A stretch of DNA of 49,502 nt from positions 1 to 49,502 of the forward strand of contig NZ_JAQBIE010000027.1 of assembly GCF_028294535.1 (NCBI RefSeq). Reading direction: 5' to 3'. The position numbers and the translations under genes are program-made. This DNA comes from Paracoccus onchidii. GTDB taxonomy: Bacteria > Pseudomonadota > Alphaproteobacteria > Rhodobacterales > Rhodobacteraceae. Under the pieces are notes generated by a model. That model was not told where the DNA came from, ran no database searches, and saw only the letters and a list, made by a program, of their open reading frames with translations. Below are positions 7,662 to 17,431 of this stretch, piece after piece. Each line of letters begins with the position of its first letter. Positions within the stretch are counted from its first letter, which is position 1.

Positions 7662-10600
7662 TCAGAGATAAAGGGTGGTGGTGCGTGCGGTGCCGCGCCC
7701 GATGCGGGCCGAAAGCTGGAAGATGCGGATGGTCAGGTTGTCGCCCGGCGCCAGTTCTGCGCCCCAGTCGGCGACCTGCTGGGCGGCGGTGTAGGTGACC
7801 GAGGGCGCATTGCTGGTCAGGGTCCGCTTCACGGCACTGCCATCGAGAATCTGGACCTCGTAGATCTCCTGTTCCTCGCCCAGCGGCACCTCAATCCCCT
7901 GCCAACTGTCGGCAGCAAGGCTGCGGGAGCGCCGTGTCCATCGGATCACCAGATCGCCCGGCACATGCGGGCGCCGCCATGGCTGGTCGACATGGGCCGG
8001 CGAGAACGGGCGCAGCCCTTCGCATTCGGGTGTGAAACTCATGGCGGCAAAGGTGTCGCTGCTGACCGGGTGGCGGGCGGGACCGATGCGCCAGTTGAAC
8101 GGAATACCGAGATCGGCTTCGGGGATCGGGAGCGGGGTCAGGACCTCGTTCCACAGCACGACCCGCGCTCCGGCCGGGGTGGGATTGCCCATGGCCTGTT
8201 CAGTGCCGCGCTGGCCGCGCAGCAGCCGGGTCAGGCGGTATCGCCCCGGCGCGATCAGCTCGGCATGGCCCGCCTGGACGATCTCCCAGCGCCCCGGTGT
8301 CGTTTCGATTGCCATTGCATTCGCCCCACCGAACAGCGCCAGATCGCTGACACTCTCCAGCTGACCGCTTGCCAGATCGAGGGTCAGCACATTGCCCATA
8401 TCGAAGCGTGAGGTGGGTCCGGGCCAGAGGTCGGATGTGAGACGCCCCAAGTTCGCTCGGCGCCGCACCGTCGTGACCAGTTCGTACCCATCCTCGCTCG
8501 GGCTGCGATACACCGCCAGCGCACCAGGCCAGGGTTTTGCCGTGGCCGCGATCAGCGGCTGATGCGCAGGGATCTCGTCGCGCAACTGCGGCAGATCGAG
8601 AATGACGACTGCGGGCGGTCCGAATGTGACGGCGCGGGGCAGGGTCGCCGGTCGCTCGGTGCCGGGCGGTAGAACATAGGCCTCGCGGTCCTGCCGCACC
8701 GCCTCGATGCCGCGCGCTTCGGCATCGGCGATGGCGGTCAGGCGGAACTGCTGGACCCGACCATCGTGGTCCAGTGCGATCACATCCGCCGGGTCGAGCG
8801 CCAGCCGTGAGGGCGGCAGCCGAAACACCGCGCTTTCGCGGCCCGCCCAGGCTTCCTGCAGGGCACGACGGCAGCGGCGCTCGGCCTCTTCGGGCGGCAC
8901 CGCCATCGGAAAGCTCTCGGAGGCGATACGGCTGGTGTCGACGGTGATGCGGGACGCCTCTACCAGCGCGGCGTCGTAATCCTCGTCCGCCCGGGCGACC
9001 TGCCACTTCAATGCCTGCGGCAGCTCCGTCTCCTGCGCCCGGGTCAGCTCGATGGCTTCGCCGTCCGCATTGCCGACGACCAGATCGTCATGGCCGACGG
9101 CGGCAACCGGTGCCCGGCCGCGCATGACAAATCGGATCAGGCCTTCGCTCTCGACCGCATCAAACCCGAAATGCCGCGCCAGCGTGGTGATCGAGGCACG
9201 GGGACTTTCCAGCGCGGTGATCGCATAGCCTTCGACCGCGCCCCAGAGGCCGGAGACATCGATGCGGGCTTCCGGCAGCCCGGCGCGGAGGCAAAGATGG
9301 CGGACAAGGGCCGCGAGTGACACCGCGCCCAGCCGTCCGGTCAGCCAGTGTCCCAGCCGCCAGTTGGCGCCATCGGTCCAGACATCGCCCAGCGCCGGAA
9401 AGAAGGGATAGGGCCGGGAATCCCAGGTCCAGGCAGCGCATTCCGAGACCTCGACCATGCGGCCCGCATATTCCGTCGAGACCGGGTTGTTCGATGCCTT
9501 GCCCCAGAACATGTATGTCGCCTCAAGATAAGCGCGCTGGATCGCGTCATCCCGCCAGCCGCGCGAATGGTATGGCACGAAGCTTTCGGATGACTTGGGG
9601 TCGTAGAAGACATTGGGCTGATTGGTGCCCCGGTCGATGGCCGGACAGCCGAGCTCGGTGAAGCGGATCGGCTTTGACGCGGGCAGCCATGCGGTCGGCG
9701 TCTCGGCCTCGACCCCGCCCGGCCGGTCGAAATGTCGGTTCGACCACCAGGCGCGCAGATCCTTCGGGCGGAACACCCAGGGCTTGCCCAGCGCACCATC
9801 GCTGATTGGGGTTCGGACCTGTGCCGCACGGTCGGCCTCCGTGGCATAGAACCAGTCGAACCCTTCGCCGCCGACAATATTCGATTGCAGATAGGCCCGA
9901 TCATGGATCGCGGGCCATCCTGCCTGCGCGTCCAGATGGTCGAAGCCATCGCGCCAGTCCGAAAGCGGCAGGTAATTGTCGATGCCGATGAAATCGATGT
10001 TCTGGTCGGACCAGAGCGGATCGAGGTGGAAGAAGACATCGCCGCTGCCATCGGCTGGCTGATGCCCGAAATATTCCGACCAGTCGGCGGCATAGCTGAT
10101 TTTTGTGCCCGGCCCGAGAATGGCGCGCACATCGGCGGCCAGCGTGCGGAAGGCCGCGACGGCCGGATAGCTGTTTCCGCTTGCCCGGATCGTGGTCAGG
10201 CCGCGCATCTCCGATCCGATGAGAAAACTGTCCACGCCGCCCGCTGCGGCGCAGAGATGGGCGTAATGCAGCACCATGCGCCGGAGCCCGTGGTCGTTCG
10301 GATCGCCCGCCCAGCGGACCTCGTCGCCGCTGACAGTAAAATCCGAGGGACTGGCAGCACCGAAGAAGGCATCAACCTGTTCAGCCGCAGCCGCCGTCTT
10401 GTCGGCGCTGCCTGCCTGACCCGCCGCAGGCGAAGAGGTGATGCGGCCACGCCACGGAAAAGCGGGCTGGCCGGTGCCCGCGGCATGACCCGAATAGGGA
10501 TCCGGCAGGGCGTTGCCCGGGGGCACGTCCATCAGGATGAACGGATAGAAGGTGACATGCAGCCCGCGCGCCTTCATCTCCCGGATCGCCTGCACCACCG

Positions 10601-11627
10601 CGAAATCCGTTGGCGTGCCGCCATAGACGGGACGATCCTCGGAATCGTGGCTGACGAGATGGGCATCGGCACGGGCGACGCCATTCACTGACCATGTCCT
10701 CGGGCTGCTCGCCTTCTCGGACACCTCGACGCCGGGCTGGATGGTGCAATGCCCGCAGCGCAGATCGTTGCCGAACCAGGCCACGACCAGGCTGACGCTT
10801 TCGACCTTCGGGGCCGTCGCCTGCAGCCGATCCAGCGCCACGATCATGTCGGGGCTGCCCGGGGTGGCGTTCAGGTTCTCGGCTGTGCTGTCGCCAGAAC
10901 CGCCCTTGCGTACTGGTTCCGTTGCATAAGTGAACTCGCCAGAAGCCGGGATCAGGGTGACGGCGCGGGTCAGACCTTCTGCCGTGTCAGGATCGGCCAG
11001 CGGCCGGAACACTTCGAAACTCAGCTGTGGCAGGCGGTTGCCATAGTCGTTCAGCGACAGATCCTCGAAGACGACATAAGCGGTGCCGCGAAAGGCAGGT
11101 GTTTGGTCCACGCCCATGGTGGCTGCGATGAAGGGGTCGGGCTGCTGCGTTTCGGAGCCTGGATACCAGCGCCAGGTGAGGCCCGAGGTATCGAGCGGCT
11201 TGCCATCTGCCCAGATGCGACCGATGCCGGTGATGTCACCTTCACACAATGCGACCGCGAAGGAGGCATAGTAGAGATATTCCGTCGTCTCGACTTTCGG
11301 CCCGCCGCCTTTGCCGCCGCCCTGGCGGCTGGTGCGGGTCTCCTCGCGGAAATCCGTCGCCCAGATGATATTCCCGCCCAAACGCATGCGGCCGAAGACG
11401 CGCGGGATGACCGCGCCCTCGGTCGAGGCGGTGATGCGCAGATTGTCGAGCCGCGCGCCTTCGATGCGCTGGGCGGGGGCGAGGGAAGAGACGATCCAGC
11501 TGTCCACGGCCGCGCCGATGGTGGAGCCGATCATGCCGCCGATGGCTGCGCCGGAAAAGCCGAGGATCGCGCCGCCGAAGCCGCCGCCAATCGTGGCGCC
11601 GACCGAGGCAAGAACAAGGGTGGCCAT
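7662..11627 (-). CDS. Baseplate multidomain 'megatron' protein with GTA TIM-barrel domain (gp15-like)
   Basis: This 1321-aa protein starts with a Gly-rich hydrophobic region (GATIGGGFGGAILGFSGAAI) and continues as the long tail-tip hub seen in GTA gp15. Around 430-740 it has the glycoside-hydrolase-like TIM-barrel (DSFLIGSEMRGLTTIR, FIGIDNYLPLSDW, RFTELGCPAIDRG). A phage-tail module follows at about 750-1000, then beta-rich domains. It would form the tail tip that binds and perhaps locally digests the envelope. The length matches the family. It follows the NlpC/P60 gene in canonical GTA order. Confidence 0.9.
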   Translation of the reverse strand: MATLVLASVGATIGGGFGGAILGFSGAAIGGMIGSTIGAAVDSWIVSSLAPAQRIEGARLDNLRITASTEGAVIPRVFGRMRLGGNIIWATDFREETRTSRQGGGKGGGPKVETTEYLYYASFAVALCEGDITGIGRIWADGKPLDTSGLTWRWYPGSETQQPDPFIAATMGVDQTPAFRGTAYVVFEDLSLNDYGNRLPQLSFEVFRPLADPDTAEGLTRAVTLIPASGEFTYATEPVRKGGSGDSTAENLNATPGSPDMIVALDRLQATAPKVESVSLVVAWFGNDLRCGHCTIQPGVEVSEKASSPRTWSVNGVARADAHLVSHDSEDRPVYGGTPTDFAVVQAIREMKARGLHVTFYPFILMDVPPGNALPDPYSGHAAGTGQPAFPWRGRITSSPAAGQAGSADKTAAAAEQVDAFFGAASPSDFTVSGDEVRWAGDPNDHGLRRMVLHYAHLCAAAGGVDSFLIGSEMRGLTTIRASGNSYPAVAAFRTLAADVRAILGPGTKISYAADWSEYFGHQPADGSGDVFFHLDPLWSDQNIDFIGIDNYLPLSDWRDGFDHLDAQAGWPAIHDRAYLQSNIVGGEGFDWFYATEADRAAQVRTPISDGALGKPWVFRPKDLRAWWSNRHFDRPGGVEAETPTAWLPASKPIRFTELGCPAIDRGTNQPNVFYDPKSSESFVPYHSRGWRDDAIQRAYLEATYMFWGKASNNPVSTEYAGRMVEVSECAAWTWDSRPYPFFPALGDVWTDGANWRLGHWLTGRLGAVSLAALVRHLCLRAGLPEARIDVSGLWGAVEGYAITALESPRASITTLARHFGFDAVESEGLIRFVMRGRAPVAAVGHDDLVVGNADGEAIELTRAQETELPQALKWQVARADEDYDAALVEASRITVDTSRIASESFPMAVPPEEAERRCRRALQEAWAGRESAVFRLPPSRLALDPADVIALDHDGRVQQFRLTAIADAEARGIEAVRQDREAYVLPPGTERPATLPRAVTFGPPAVVILDLPQLRDEIPAHQPLIAATAKPWPGALAVYRSPSEDGYELVTTVRRRANLGRLTSDLWPGPTSRFDMGNVLTLDLASGQLESVSDLALFGGANAMAIETTPGRWEIVQAGHAELIAPGRYRLTRLLRGQRGTEQAMGNPTPAGARVVLWNEVLTPLPIPEADLGIPFNWRIGPARHPVSSDTFAAMSFTPECEGLRPFSPAHVDQPWRRPHVPGDLVIRWTRRSRSLAADSWQGIEVPLGEEQEIYEVQILDGSAVKRTLTSNAPSVTYTAAQQVADWGAELAPGDNLTIRIFQLSARIGRGTARTTTLYL

Positions 11628-11639
11628 GATTAGGAGCTT

Positions 11640-12086
11640 TCAGATGCTGAGGAAGAGAAAGGCGAAGACGATGCGCCGCTGCCAGGCAGGCGTCAGGGGT
11701 TCTTCAATGACGCCCAGCCGCTCATAGGCATGGATGAAGCGGTCCGGCGCGGTCAGGATGCCGACATGTTTGGCGATGGCGCCGGGACGCATGCGGAACA
11801 GCACCAGCGCGCCGGGACCGGCATCCGCGACCGGCAGTTCGATCATCATCCGCCGAGCGCCGTCTGCCAGAACTTCGCGCATGCCGGTCTCGCCCCAATC
11901 GCGGCTATAGGGCGGGATCGGGAAAGGTTCCTCGCCCACGAGTTCGCGCCAGACGCCGCGCGCCAGCCCGAGGCAGTCGCAGCCGACGCCTTTGAGGCTG
12001 GCCTGATCGTGATAGGGCGTGCCGAGCCATGTGCGCGCGGTAGCGATGACGCGGTCCGGATCGGTGGCGGTTTGCAGCCGGGTCAC
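11640..12086 (-). CDS. NlpC/P60 tail peptidase (GTA gp14-like)
   Basis: This 148-aa protein has the NlpC/P60 catalytic Cys in GVGCDCLGLARGVW and the His in AKHVGILTAPD. It belongs to the phage NlpC family that sits in the tail tip and opens peptidoglycan during DNA entry. The ATG overlaps the DUF2163 stop by 4 bp. Order DUF2460, DUF2163, NlpC/P60, megatron is that of the Rhodobacter GTA. Confidence 0.88.
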   Translation of the reverse strand: MTRLQTATDPDRVIATARTWLGTPYHDQASLKGVGCDCLGLARGVWRELVGEEPFPIPPYSRDWGETGMREVLADGARRMMIELPVADAGPGALVLFRMRPGAIAKHVGILTAPDRFIHAYERLGVIEEPLTPAWQRRIVFAFLFLSI

Positions 12087-12967
12087 AGCACGCTTCCGTC
12101 ATGGGTGCCATCCTCGCTGGCATAGCGCAAAATGGTGTCCTGGCCAGGGATGTGCGGAAAACCCCGGAAGTTCACCACATTCCCGAATTTTGTGCCGCAG
12201 GTCGCGATGCGCTTGTCGCAGCCGGCGCGGATGGCGAAGCCATCGCCCGTGCCCATGGGCCGAATGGGCGCTTCCAGCAGCGTGATAACGGCAATGCCAT
12301 CGCTGCGGTCATGGGCCAGAACCTCGGCCCGGCGACCGGCATTGGGACCAGTGGTCCATTCCAGCGTGCCGAAGCGGAACCAGCCGGGTGCAAAGCCGCC
12401 CAGACCCGAGGCGGTAAAGGCGCGGTCGCGCAGGCTGTCGATGACGGTGCCGGTGCCGCGAAACGCCGGATCCTCCAGATCGACACCGCAGCGGGGATGG
12501 CCCAGCGCCGCGTCGCAGCTGGCCTGAAACACCCGCCCGACGGTCTGGCCGAGGACATGCGACATCGAGCGGATCTCGGCCACGAAGGCATGCCGCCCGC
12601 GCCGGATCTGACCGATGGCGCCGCGTCGCATCAGAACGCGCTGATTTGTCATTTGCCAGTTCACACGCCAGAGCTCGACCTCGGCATTGTCCCAGCGTCC
12701 GTCCAAAATATCGGTTTCGGTGATCCGGTCCGAGCGCAAAGCGCCTGCTGCGTCCTGCGCGTCCACCGAGAGATCGGCGCCTGAGCGGATCTCGCTCGCC
12801 GTCAGACCGCTTTCCGGCTCGAATTCGGTGCCGTCGAATGTCAGCGCCCGGTCGTGGTCGGTGAAGCCGAAAGCCATGCCATCGGCACGGTTGATGCGCC
12901 AGCACCAGGAGAGCGTCGTGGTGCCGCTGTCGAAATGGGTCTGCAGCGCGGGCGGGATCGTCTTCAT
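12083..12967 (-). CDS. DUF2163 tail protein (GTA gp13-like)
   Basis: The 294-aa protein begins MKTIPPALQTHF at 12967, whose ATG overlaps the preceding gene's stop. DUF2163 hallmarks are the N-terminal TLSWCWRINRADG and FTDHDRALTF and the C-terminal cysteines of AGCDKRIATCGTKFGNVVNFRGFPHIPGQD. The latter resemble the BR0599-type C-terminal domain. It is a baseplate/distal-tail component, the partner of the DUF2460 protein. The frame stays open upstream to 13351, but that part overlaps the DUF2460 gene and has no family content. Confidence 0.88.
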   Translation of the reverse strand: MKTIPPALQTHFDSGTTTLSWCWRINRADGMAFGFTDHDRALTFDGTEFEPESGLTASEIRSGADLSVDAQDAAGALRSDRITETDILDGRWDNAEVELWRVNWQMTNQRVLMRRGAIGQIRRGRHAFVAEIRSMSHVLGQTVGRVFQASCDAALGHPRCGVDLEDPAFRGTGTVIDSLRDRAFTASGLGGFAPGWFRFGTLEWTTGPNAGRRAEVLAHDRSDGIAVITLLEAPIRPMGTGDGFAIRAGCDKRIATCGTKFGNVVNFRGFPHIPGQDTILRYASEDGTHDGSVL

Positions 12968-13590
12968 CGCCGGATCTCCAGCAGGGGGATTGATGTGATG
13001 GAACCCAGCCGCTCGATATCCAGCGTCACGTCCAGCGCGTCGCTGTCGAAGCGCACCGGCACATCGAATTCGAACCCAGCGGTGATGGCGATGCCGGTGG
13101 CTGGAGCAGTGTCGAAGCTGACGAGGCCGGTCTTGTGATCGACCGACCAGCCGCTGGATTGTGGCGCACCATTCAGGGCGATCTGGACTGACCCAGCGAC
13201 CGGCTTGGTGATCGCCCGCGTCCAGGACTGCCCGCCCGAGGCGTAACGCTTTACCAGCTGGAAACTGGTCGTCACGCCATCGCCAGTCCCGATCTGCTGA
13301 TCGGTCGGCGACGGGGTCCGTGAAGGCAGACATGACCGATGATCGGCCCAATCCTTGAAGCGGAAGCCATAAAGCCGCCCGTTCCGTGCCTCGAAAAAGG
13401 CCACCACCACCGCCAGATCGTCGGCGCGGCGGATGCCGTAGCTAACATCATAGCGCCGCCGACTGTTGGCCCAGCTGGCGTTGCGCTCCTCGTCGCCCGA
13501 GGCCAGTTCGACGATCTGGGTGCGCCGTTCCGGCCCGCCCCGCGCGCCGCGGCTGATATTGTCCGGAAACCGGACATCGTGAAATGCCAT
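12964..13590 (-). CDS. DUF2460 distal tail protein (GTA gp12-like)
   Basis: The 208-aa protein begins MAFHDVRFPDNISRGARGGPERRT, the typical start of the DUF2460 (TIGR02217) family, followed by DDLAVVVAFFEARNGRLYGFRFKDW. These proteins form the distal tail ring in GTA-like particles. It precedes DUF2163 with a 4-bp overlap and follows the tape measure gene. Confidence 0.88.
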   Translation of the reverse strand: MAFHDVRFPDNISRGARGGPERRTQIVELASGDEERNASWANSRRRYDVSYGIRRADDLAVVVAFFEARNGRLYGFRFKDWADHRSCLPSRTPSPTDQQIGTGDGVTTSFQLVKRYASGGQSWTRAITKPVAGSVQIALNGAPQSSGWSVDHKTGLVSFDTAPATGIAITAGFEFDVPVRFDSDALDVTLDIERLGSITSIPLLEIRR

Positions 13591-13617
13591 CCTTCACCTT
13601 CCTTTCGTGGGGATCTG

Positions 13618-15810
13618 TCAGAGGCCGCGACGGCCCAGCGAGACAGCACGGGCGATGTCGGCGGCGATCTGGGTGCGGGACTGCCGGAAGCTCTCGGCAT
13701 CGCGGGCATTGATCGTGACGTTGACGGCTGGGGAACCGGATTGGCCGTAGCTCGCTGCCTCGCGGCGTGACAGTACCCGTTCCCCGCGCTGAAGGATCGC
13801 CGGTACCTCGTCATGGCGCAGTCCGACCATGCCACCGGCATGCATGCGCGGCGCCCCGGCAAAGGCCAGCGCCGGAACCATGCGGCCAGGACCTGCCGCA
13901 CCGACCATCCCGCCTGTATGCATGATGCTTGCAAAGATTCCGCCCGCGCCGCCCAGCGCGCCGGAGAGCGCATTGGCGATGGGCCCTAGCAGGAACCGCC
14001 GCGCCGCCAGCTTCGACAAATCGGCCAGCAGCGAGGTGACCAGATCGCGGAAATCGAGCTTGCCGGTTTTCACGAATTCGCCGACCGCGTTTTCCGCACT
14101 CTGGAATGCGCTGACCAGCGCCTGGCCGATATCGGCACCGATGTCTTTGGCCTTCTTCGCATAATCCGACAGGGCCTCGGTCACGGCCTTCCAGGCGGTG
14201 GCCGTGGCCTCAGTCACGGGCTTTGCCTCTTCCGCCGCCGCTTTGCCTGCGGCCCCGGCGTCCTTCGCGCCCGCGCCCGCACCGGTGGCGGCGGTTTCGA
14301 CCCCGCCCAGCGCATCTTCATAGCGCCCGGCGGCTTCGGTCGCCACGTCCAGCGCCGCGCTTCCGATATCCTCGCCGCCCGACATCGCGGCGCGCAACGC
14401 GTCCATGGCCGGGCCGAAGCCATCGAAGGCGGAGGCCCGGCTGGAACCGGCCCGGTCGCGATAGCGCCCCGCCATATGCGCCGAATTGCTGGCCGCATGT
14501 TCCAGCATGGACGCCCGGCCGAGCGCTTCAAAGACATCGATGCGGGTGTCCGAGCCAATCTCCTCGGCAACCTTGTTGAAGGTCGGCGCGATCATCCCCA
14601 GAAAGTCCGCCCATTTCCCGGCGAGGAATGCCATCAGCCGGGTCCAGATCGCCTCGATCTCCGATTGCATGGCCCGGAAATCGTCGGCGAAGGACATGGC
14701 CGTCGCCTTGATCCCCTCCCAGACCGCCTTGGCCACATCGCCCATCAGCGCCATGGCATTGCCGAAACCGCCCGCGCCCCTGACCAGCTTCGTGAACTGA
14801 TAGACGAGTTCCCCGGCCCCGACGATCAGGGCGCCGATGCCCGTTCGGATCAGCGCGCCGCGCAGCACCACCAGCGCCGTGGCGAGACCTCGGACGGACA
14901 GTGCCGCGGTCGCCAGTCCCGCCACCCAGCGTCCGGCCATGAAAGCCGCGAAACTGGCCGCATAGGTGGACAGACGTCCGATCTGGTCGAAGAGGCCGCT
15001 GATGGCCATCCCAAGCGGTCCGGTGCGGCTGGCCAGCGCCACCATGGTATTGGCGACGGCTTCGAGGGCGGGTGCGGCGGCCACGGCCAGTTGATTCGAC
15101 AGCCCGCGCCAAATCAGCCCCAACCGCGAGATGGCGTCGTTTGTCCGTTCGATCCGGTCGGCATCCTGTTCAGAGACCACGACACCGAAGGCGCGCACAT
15201 CCTCGGTTGCCTGGCGCAAGGTGGCGGTGTCGATGCGCGCCATCGCAATCGAGCCTTCCTCGCCGAAGAGCTGGCCCGCCACGGCCGCGCGCTGGGCGAC
15301 GGGGACGAAGGCCTCGATGGCGGCATTGATTGCCCCGACGCGCTGGTCCAGCGGCAGGGCCAGCAAGTCCCCCACAGTCAGTCCCAGCCGTTCCAGCGCA
15401 TCGGCGGCCGGGCCGCCACCCGCCGCCGCCTGGCTGAGCCGCCGTGTCAGATCCTTGGTCGCCTGTTCGATGCCGGACATCGACACGCCCGCCAGTTCCC
15501 CTGCACGCTCCAGCGTCTGGATCGAGGCGACCGTGGTGCCGAGCGACTGGGCGAGCTTGGCCTGCGCATCCACCGTTTGCAGTCCCGACCGCACCATGGC
15601 GATGCCAGCAGCCGTGGCTGCGGCGACTGCAGCGGCTGCCGCGACACCGACCTTCCGCGTGAACCCGGCCATGCGGGCATTCGCCGCCTCCATCTCGCGC
15701 GACAGCCGCCCGAAGCCGCGAGACCCGGCCTCGCCGACACCTTCCAGCTCGGCGCGCACCTGTCGCCCGCCCACCGCCGCAAGGCGGACGCTGACGCGTT
15801 TTTCTGCCAT
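13618..15810 (-). CDS. Phage tail tape measure protein
   Basis: The 730-aa protein starts MAEKRVSVRLAAVGG and has long helical, Ala-rich coiled-coil stretches, a hydrophobic central region (about 280-345) and an Ala/Gly-rich linker near 510-540. The C-terminal segment is typical of lambda-type tape measures (FREDL-like DFRDLVTSLLADLSKLAARRFLLGPIANALSG, split here as DFRDLVTSLLADLSK and LAARRFLLGPIANALSG). Its C-terminus ends SFRQSRTQIAADIARAVSLG. It sets tail length and is ejected ahead of DNA. It starts 1 base after the end of the frameshifted chaperone frame, the standard position. Confidence 0.88.
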   Translation of the reverse strand: MAEKRVSVRLAAVGGRQVRAELEGVGEAGSRGFGRLSREMEAANARMAGFTRKVGVAAAAAVAAATAAGIAMVRSGLQTVDAQAKLAQSLGTTVASIQTLERAGELAGVSMSGIEQATKDLTRRLSQAAAGGGPAADALERLGLTVGDLLALPLDQRVGAINAAIEAFVPVAQRAAVAGQLFGEEGSIAMARIDTATLRQATEDVRAFGVVVSEQDADRIERTNDAISRLGLIWRGLSNQLAVAAAPALEAVANTMVALASRTGPLGMAISGLFDQIGRLSTYAASFAAFMAGRWVAGLATAALSVRGLATALVVLRGALIRTGIGALIVGAGELVYQFTKLVRGAGGFGNAMALMGDVAKAVWEGIKATAMSFADDFRAMQSEIEAIWTRLMAFLAGKWADFLGMIAPTFNKVAEEIGSDTRIDVFEALGRASMLEHAASNSAHMAGRYRDRAGSSRASAFDGFGPAMDALRAAMSGGEDIGSAALDVATEAAGRYEDALGGVETAATGAGAGAKDAGAAGKAAAEEAKPVTEATATAWKAVTEALSDYAKKAKDIGADIGQALVSAFQSAENAVGEFVKTGKLDFRDLVTSLLADLSKLAARRFLLGPIANALSGALGGAGGIFASIMHTGGMVGAAGPGRMVPALAFAGAPRMHAGGMVGLRHDEVPAILQRGERVLSRREAASYGQSGSPAVNVTINARDAESFRQSRTQIAADIARAVSLGRRGL

Positions 15811-15811
15811 C

Positions 15812-16467
15812 TCATCTTTCCATCTGTTCGTTCATCTTCCGGACCATCACTGCCTCGACGATGGGCAGCAGTTCGGCGGCGGCCGGAGGCGGGATACCCA
15901 GCGCCGTCGCCAGCCCCAGCGCGGCGGTCAGATCCCAGCCGATCACCGCGCCCGTCAGCACGCGCAACTGACCGCCCAACCGTCCGACCAGATCCCAGAC
16001 CTGCCAGCCTTCGAATGTCAGCGGCTGGTTTGCGCGGCCCGGGCAGTCCGGGCACGTCCCTTCGCAGGCCGCGCAATAGCTGTCGCCCCCACCGAAGGAC
16101 CATTCGGCAAGGGCGCGGAGACGTTTTTTTCCTGTTCCAGCAGCAGGCCCTTCGAGACATAGACCAGTTGGAACGCCTCGAAGATCGGCCAGATGTCCAG
16201 AAGCGCGTCGATGGCCTGAGGGCTGGGGGTGATGATATTCCCCTCGGCGTCGCCGACACCTTCCCAGGCCAGCACCGCGCGCCGGGCCAGTGCCTTGGCG
16301 AAGATCAGGGCGCGGATTTCGTCGCTGGTATCGCCCGAGACAGCTTCCACCTCCGGACCACTGCGGGTGGCGACCATCAGCGCCGTGGTCAGCGGGCGCA
16401 GCCGCACCCGGACGCCGGGCGCCAGATCGTGCCAGCGCGGTTCATTGCTCAGGTCGAGTGTCAGCAT
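15812..16467 (-). CDS. Tail assembly chaperone, extended -1 frameshift product (about 218 aa)
   Basis: Codons 1-113 are shared with the short form; a -1 slip at the heptamer A AAA AAC (16129-16123) then continues in another frame, giving ...EQEKKRLRALAEWS... to a TGA at 15814-15812. The extension contains a CxxC-x4-CxxC cluster (CAACEGTCPDC) and FEGWQVWDLVGRLGG. That is the DUF7697-like small protein normally found between the chaperone and tape measure genes in such phages. It has no good start codon of its own, and lambda-like phages make gpG/gpGT in exactly this way. It ends 1 base before the tape measure start. Confidence 0.75.
16018..16467 (-). CDS. Tail assembly chaperone, short zero-frame product (149 aa)
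   Basis: Translation from ATG 16467 (overlapping the tail-tube stop as TGATG) gives MLTLDLSNEPRWHDLAPGV... with HDLAPGVRVRLRPLTTALM and LDIWPIFEAFQ, resembling GTA-type tail chaperones. Without frameshifting the last 34 residues after the slip site are Arg/Ala-rich and look unconstrained, which supports the slip. The gene lies between tail tube and tape measure. Confidence 0.75.
   Translation of the reverse strand: MLTLDLSNEPRWHDLAPGVRVRLRPLTTALMVATRSGPEVEAVSGDTSDEIRALIFAKALARRAVLAWEGVGDAEGNIITPSPQAIDALLDIWPIFEAFQLVYVSKGLLLEQEKNVSAPLPNGPSVGATAIARPAKGRARTARAAQTSR
16123..16129 (-). promoter_or_regulatory. Slippery heptamer A AAA AAC for -1 ribosomal frameshift
   Basis: On the minus strand the zero frame reads gaA AAA AAC, the strongest bacterial -1 slippery class. 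The slip joins the chaperone frame to the downstream frame that otherwise lacks a start. Confidence 0.78.
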
Positions 16468-17405
16468 CAGTATTCCTCGCGGTCGTTGATCAGGATTGCG
16501 GTGCACATGCGGCCCAAGACGCTGTCGCGCGCGGCCTGCCAGTCGAATGTGGCCTGTACGCCCTGCGGCCCGGAAATCTCGATCCGGGGGCGGGGCAGGT
16601 AGACGGCATGGACGGTGAAGGCGAAGTTCTCTCCGGAAGGCAGGGCATAGGAGAAGTCCAGCGCGCAAGGATCGCCATCCATGGCCTGTGTCACCAGCGT
16701 ACTGTCCGAGAACCGGACCTCGATGGATCCGGTCAGCGCGGCAATCGACGGATCGGCGCCATCGATGCGGCCATCGGCGCGGATGGTCTCGATCCGGTCG
16801 AGATTGTTGGCATAGCTGATTTGGGCCGAGACGACATTGCCCAGCGCCGCGCCATTGCGGGTGATCGCGCCGTTGAAATGGCCGAAACGCTTCAGATCGA
16901 TGGGGGCAGGTGTGCCAGCATTGCTGACGGTCCCGACTGTCTCGCCCTGCGCGACCAGCCGCGCGGTCGCGGTCAGCAGGCCGGAGCGCTGAATCTGCCA
17001 ACTGAGCTGGTCCAGCACGCAGCCGGAATAGAGTGCATATCGCGGCACCTCGGGCATGCCGGTCTCGATCGAGAGGCTGGGCAGCGTCCAAGCCCCGGAG
17101 CGGAACTCATGCGTCCAGGGCCCGGTGCCGGTAGTGACCGGGTCTCCGAAGGCCGCCCTCAGCCAGAAGCCGAAACCTTCCGCATCGATCGGTACGACCA
17201 CATCGCCATCGGCCGTCACCGCATCCTTGATCGGTGCCAGCGGATCGCGGCCATAGCCCAAGAGTTCGGAGTTCAGCAGCGGCTGCTCGGCTCCCAACGT
17301 GGTGCTGGCGAAGGGCATCTTCGTGAAACCGCCCACCGGCGGCGTGCCATAGACGGTCTCGAACGCAAGCGCCATCTGCGCCCGCGCCCCCTGGGCTCGT
17401 GCCAT
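16467..17405 (-). CDS. Phage tail tube protein
   Basis: The 312-aa protein starts MARAQGARAQMALAFETVYG and has DGDVVVPIDAEGFGFWLRAAFG, features of the phage tail tube (Phage_tube_2-like) family that builds the inner tail cylinder. It lies between the tail terminator-like gene and the chaperone, and its stop overlaps the chaperone start. Confidence 0.78.
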   Translation of the reverse strand: MARAQGARAQMALAFETVYGTPPVGGFTKMPFASTTLGAEQPLLNSELLGYGRDPLAPIKDAVTADGDVVVPIDAEGFGFWLRAAFGDPVTTGTGPWTHEFRSGAWTLPSLSIETGMPEVPRYALYSGCVLDQLSWQIQRSGLLTATARLVAQGETVGTVSNAGTPAPIDLKRFGHFNGAITRNGAALGNVVSAQISYANNLDRIETIRADGRIDGADPSIAALTGSIEVRFSDSTLVTQAMDGDPCALDFSYALPSGENFAFTVHAVYLPRPRIEISGPQGVQATFDWQAARDSVLGRMCTAILINDREEY

Positions 17406-17431
17406 CGTGTTCTCCTCGATTTTAGGGTGAT

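Noticed and set aside
6483..8411. Long rightward open frame antisense to the fibre and megatron genes (also 14476-16602 and similar)
   Set aside because: Arg/Gly/Pro-rich translation with no domain, lying opposite clearly real late genes; typical of high-GC antisense frames.
12968..13351. N-terminal extension of the DUF2163 gene
   Set aside because: The frame is open but overlaps the DUF2460 gene and lacks family similarity; ATG 12967 with the 4-bp overlap is the natural start.
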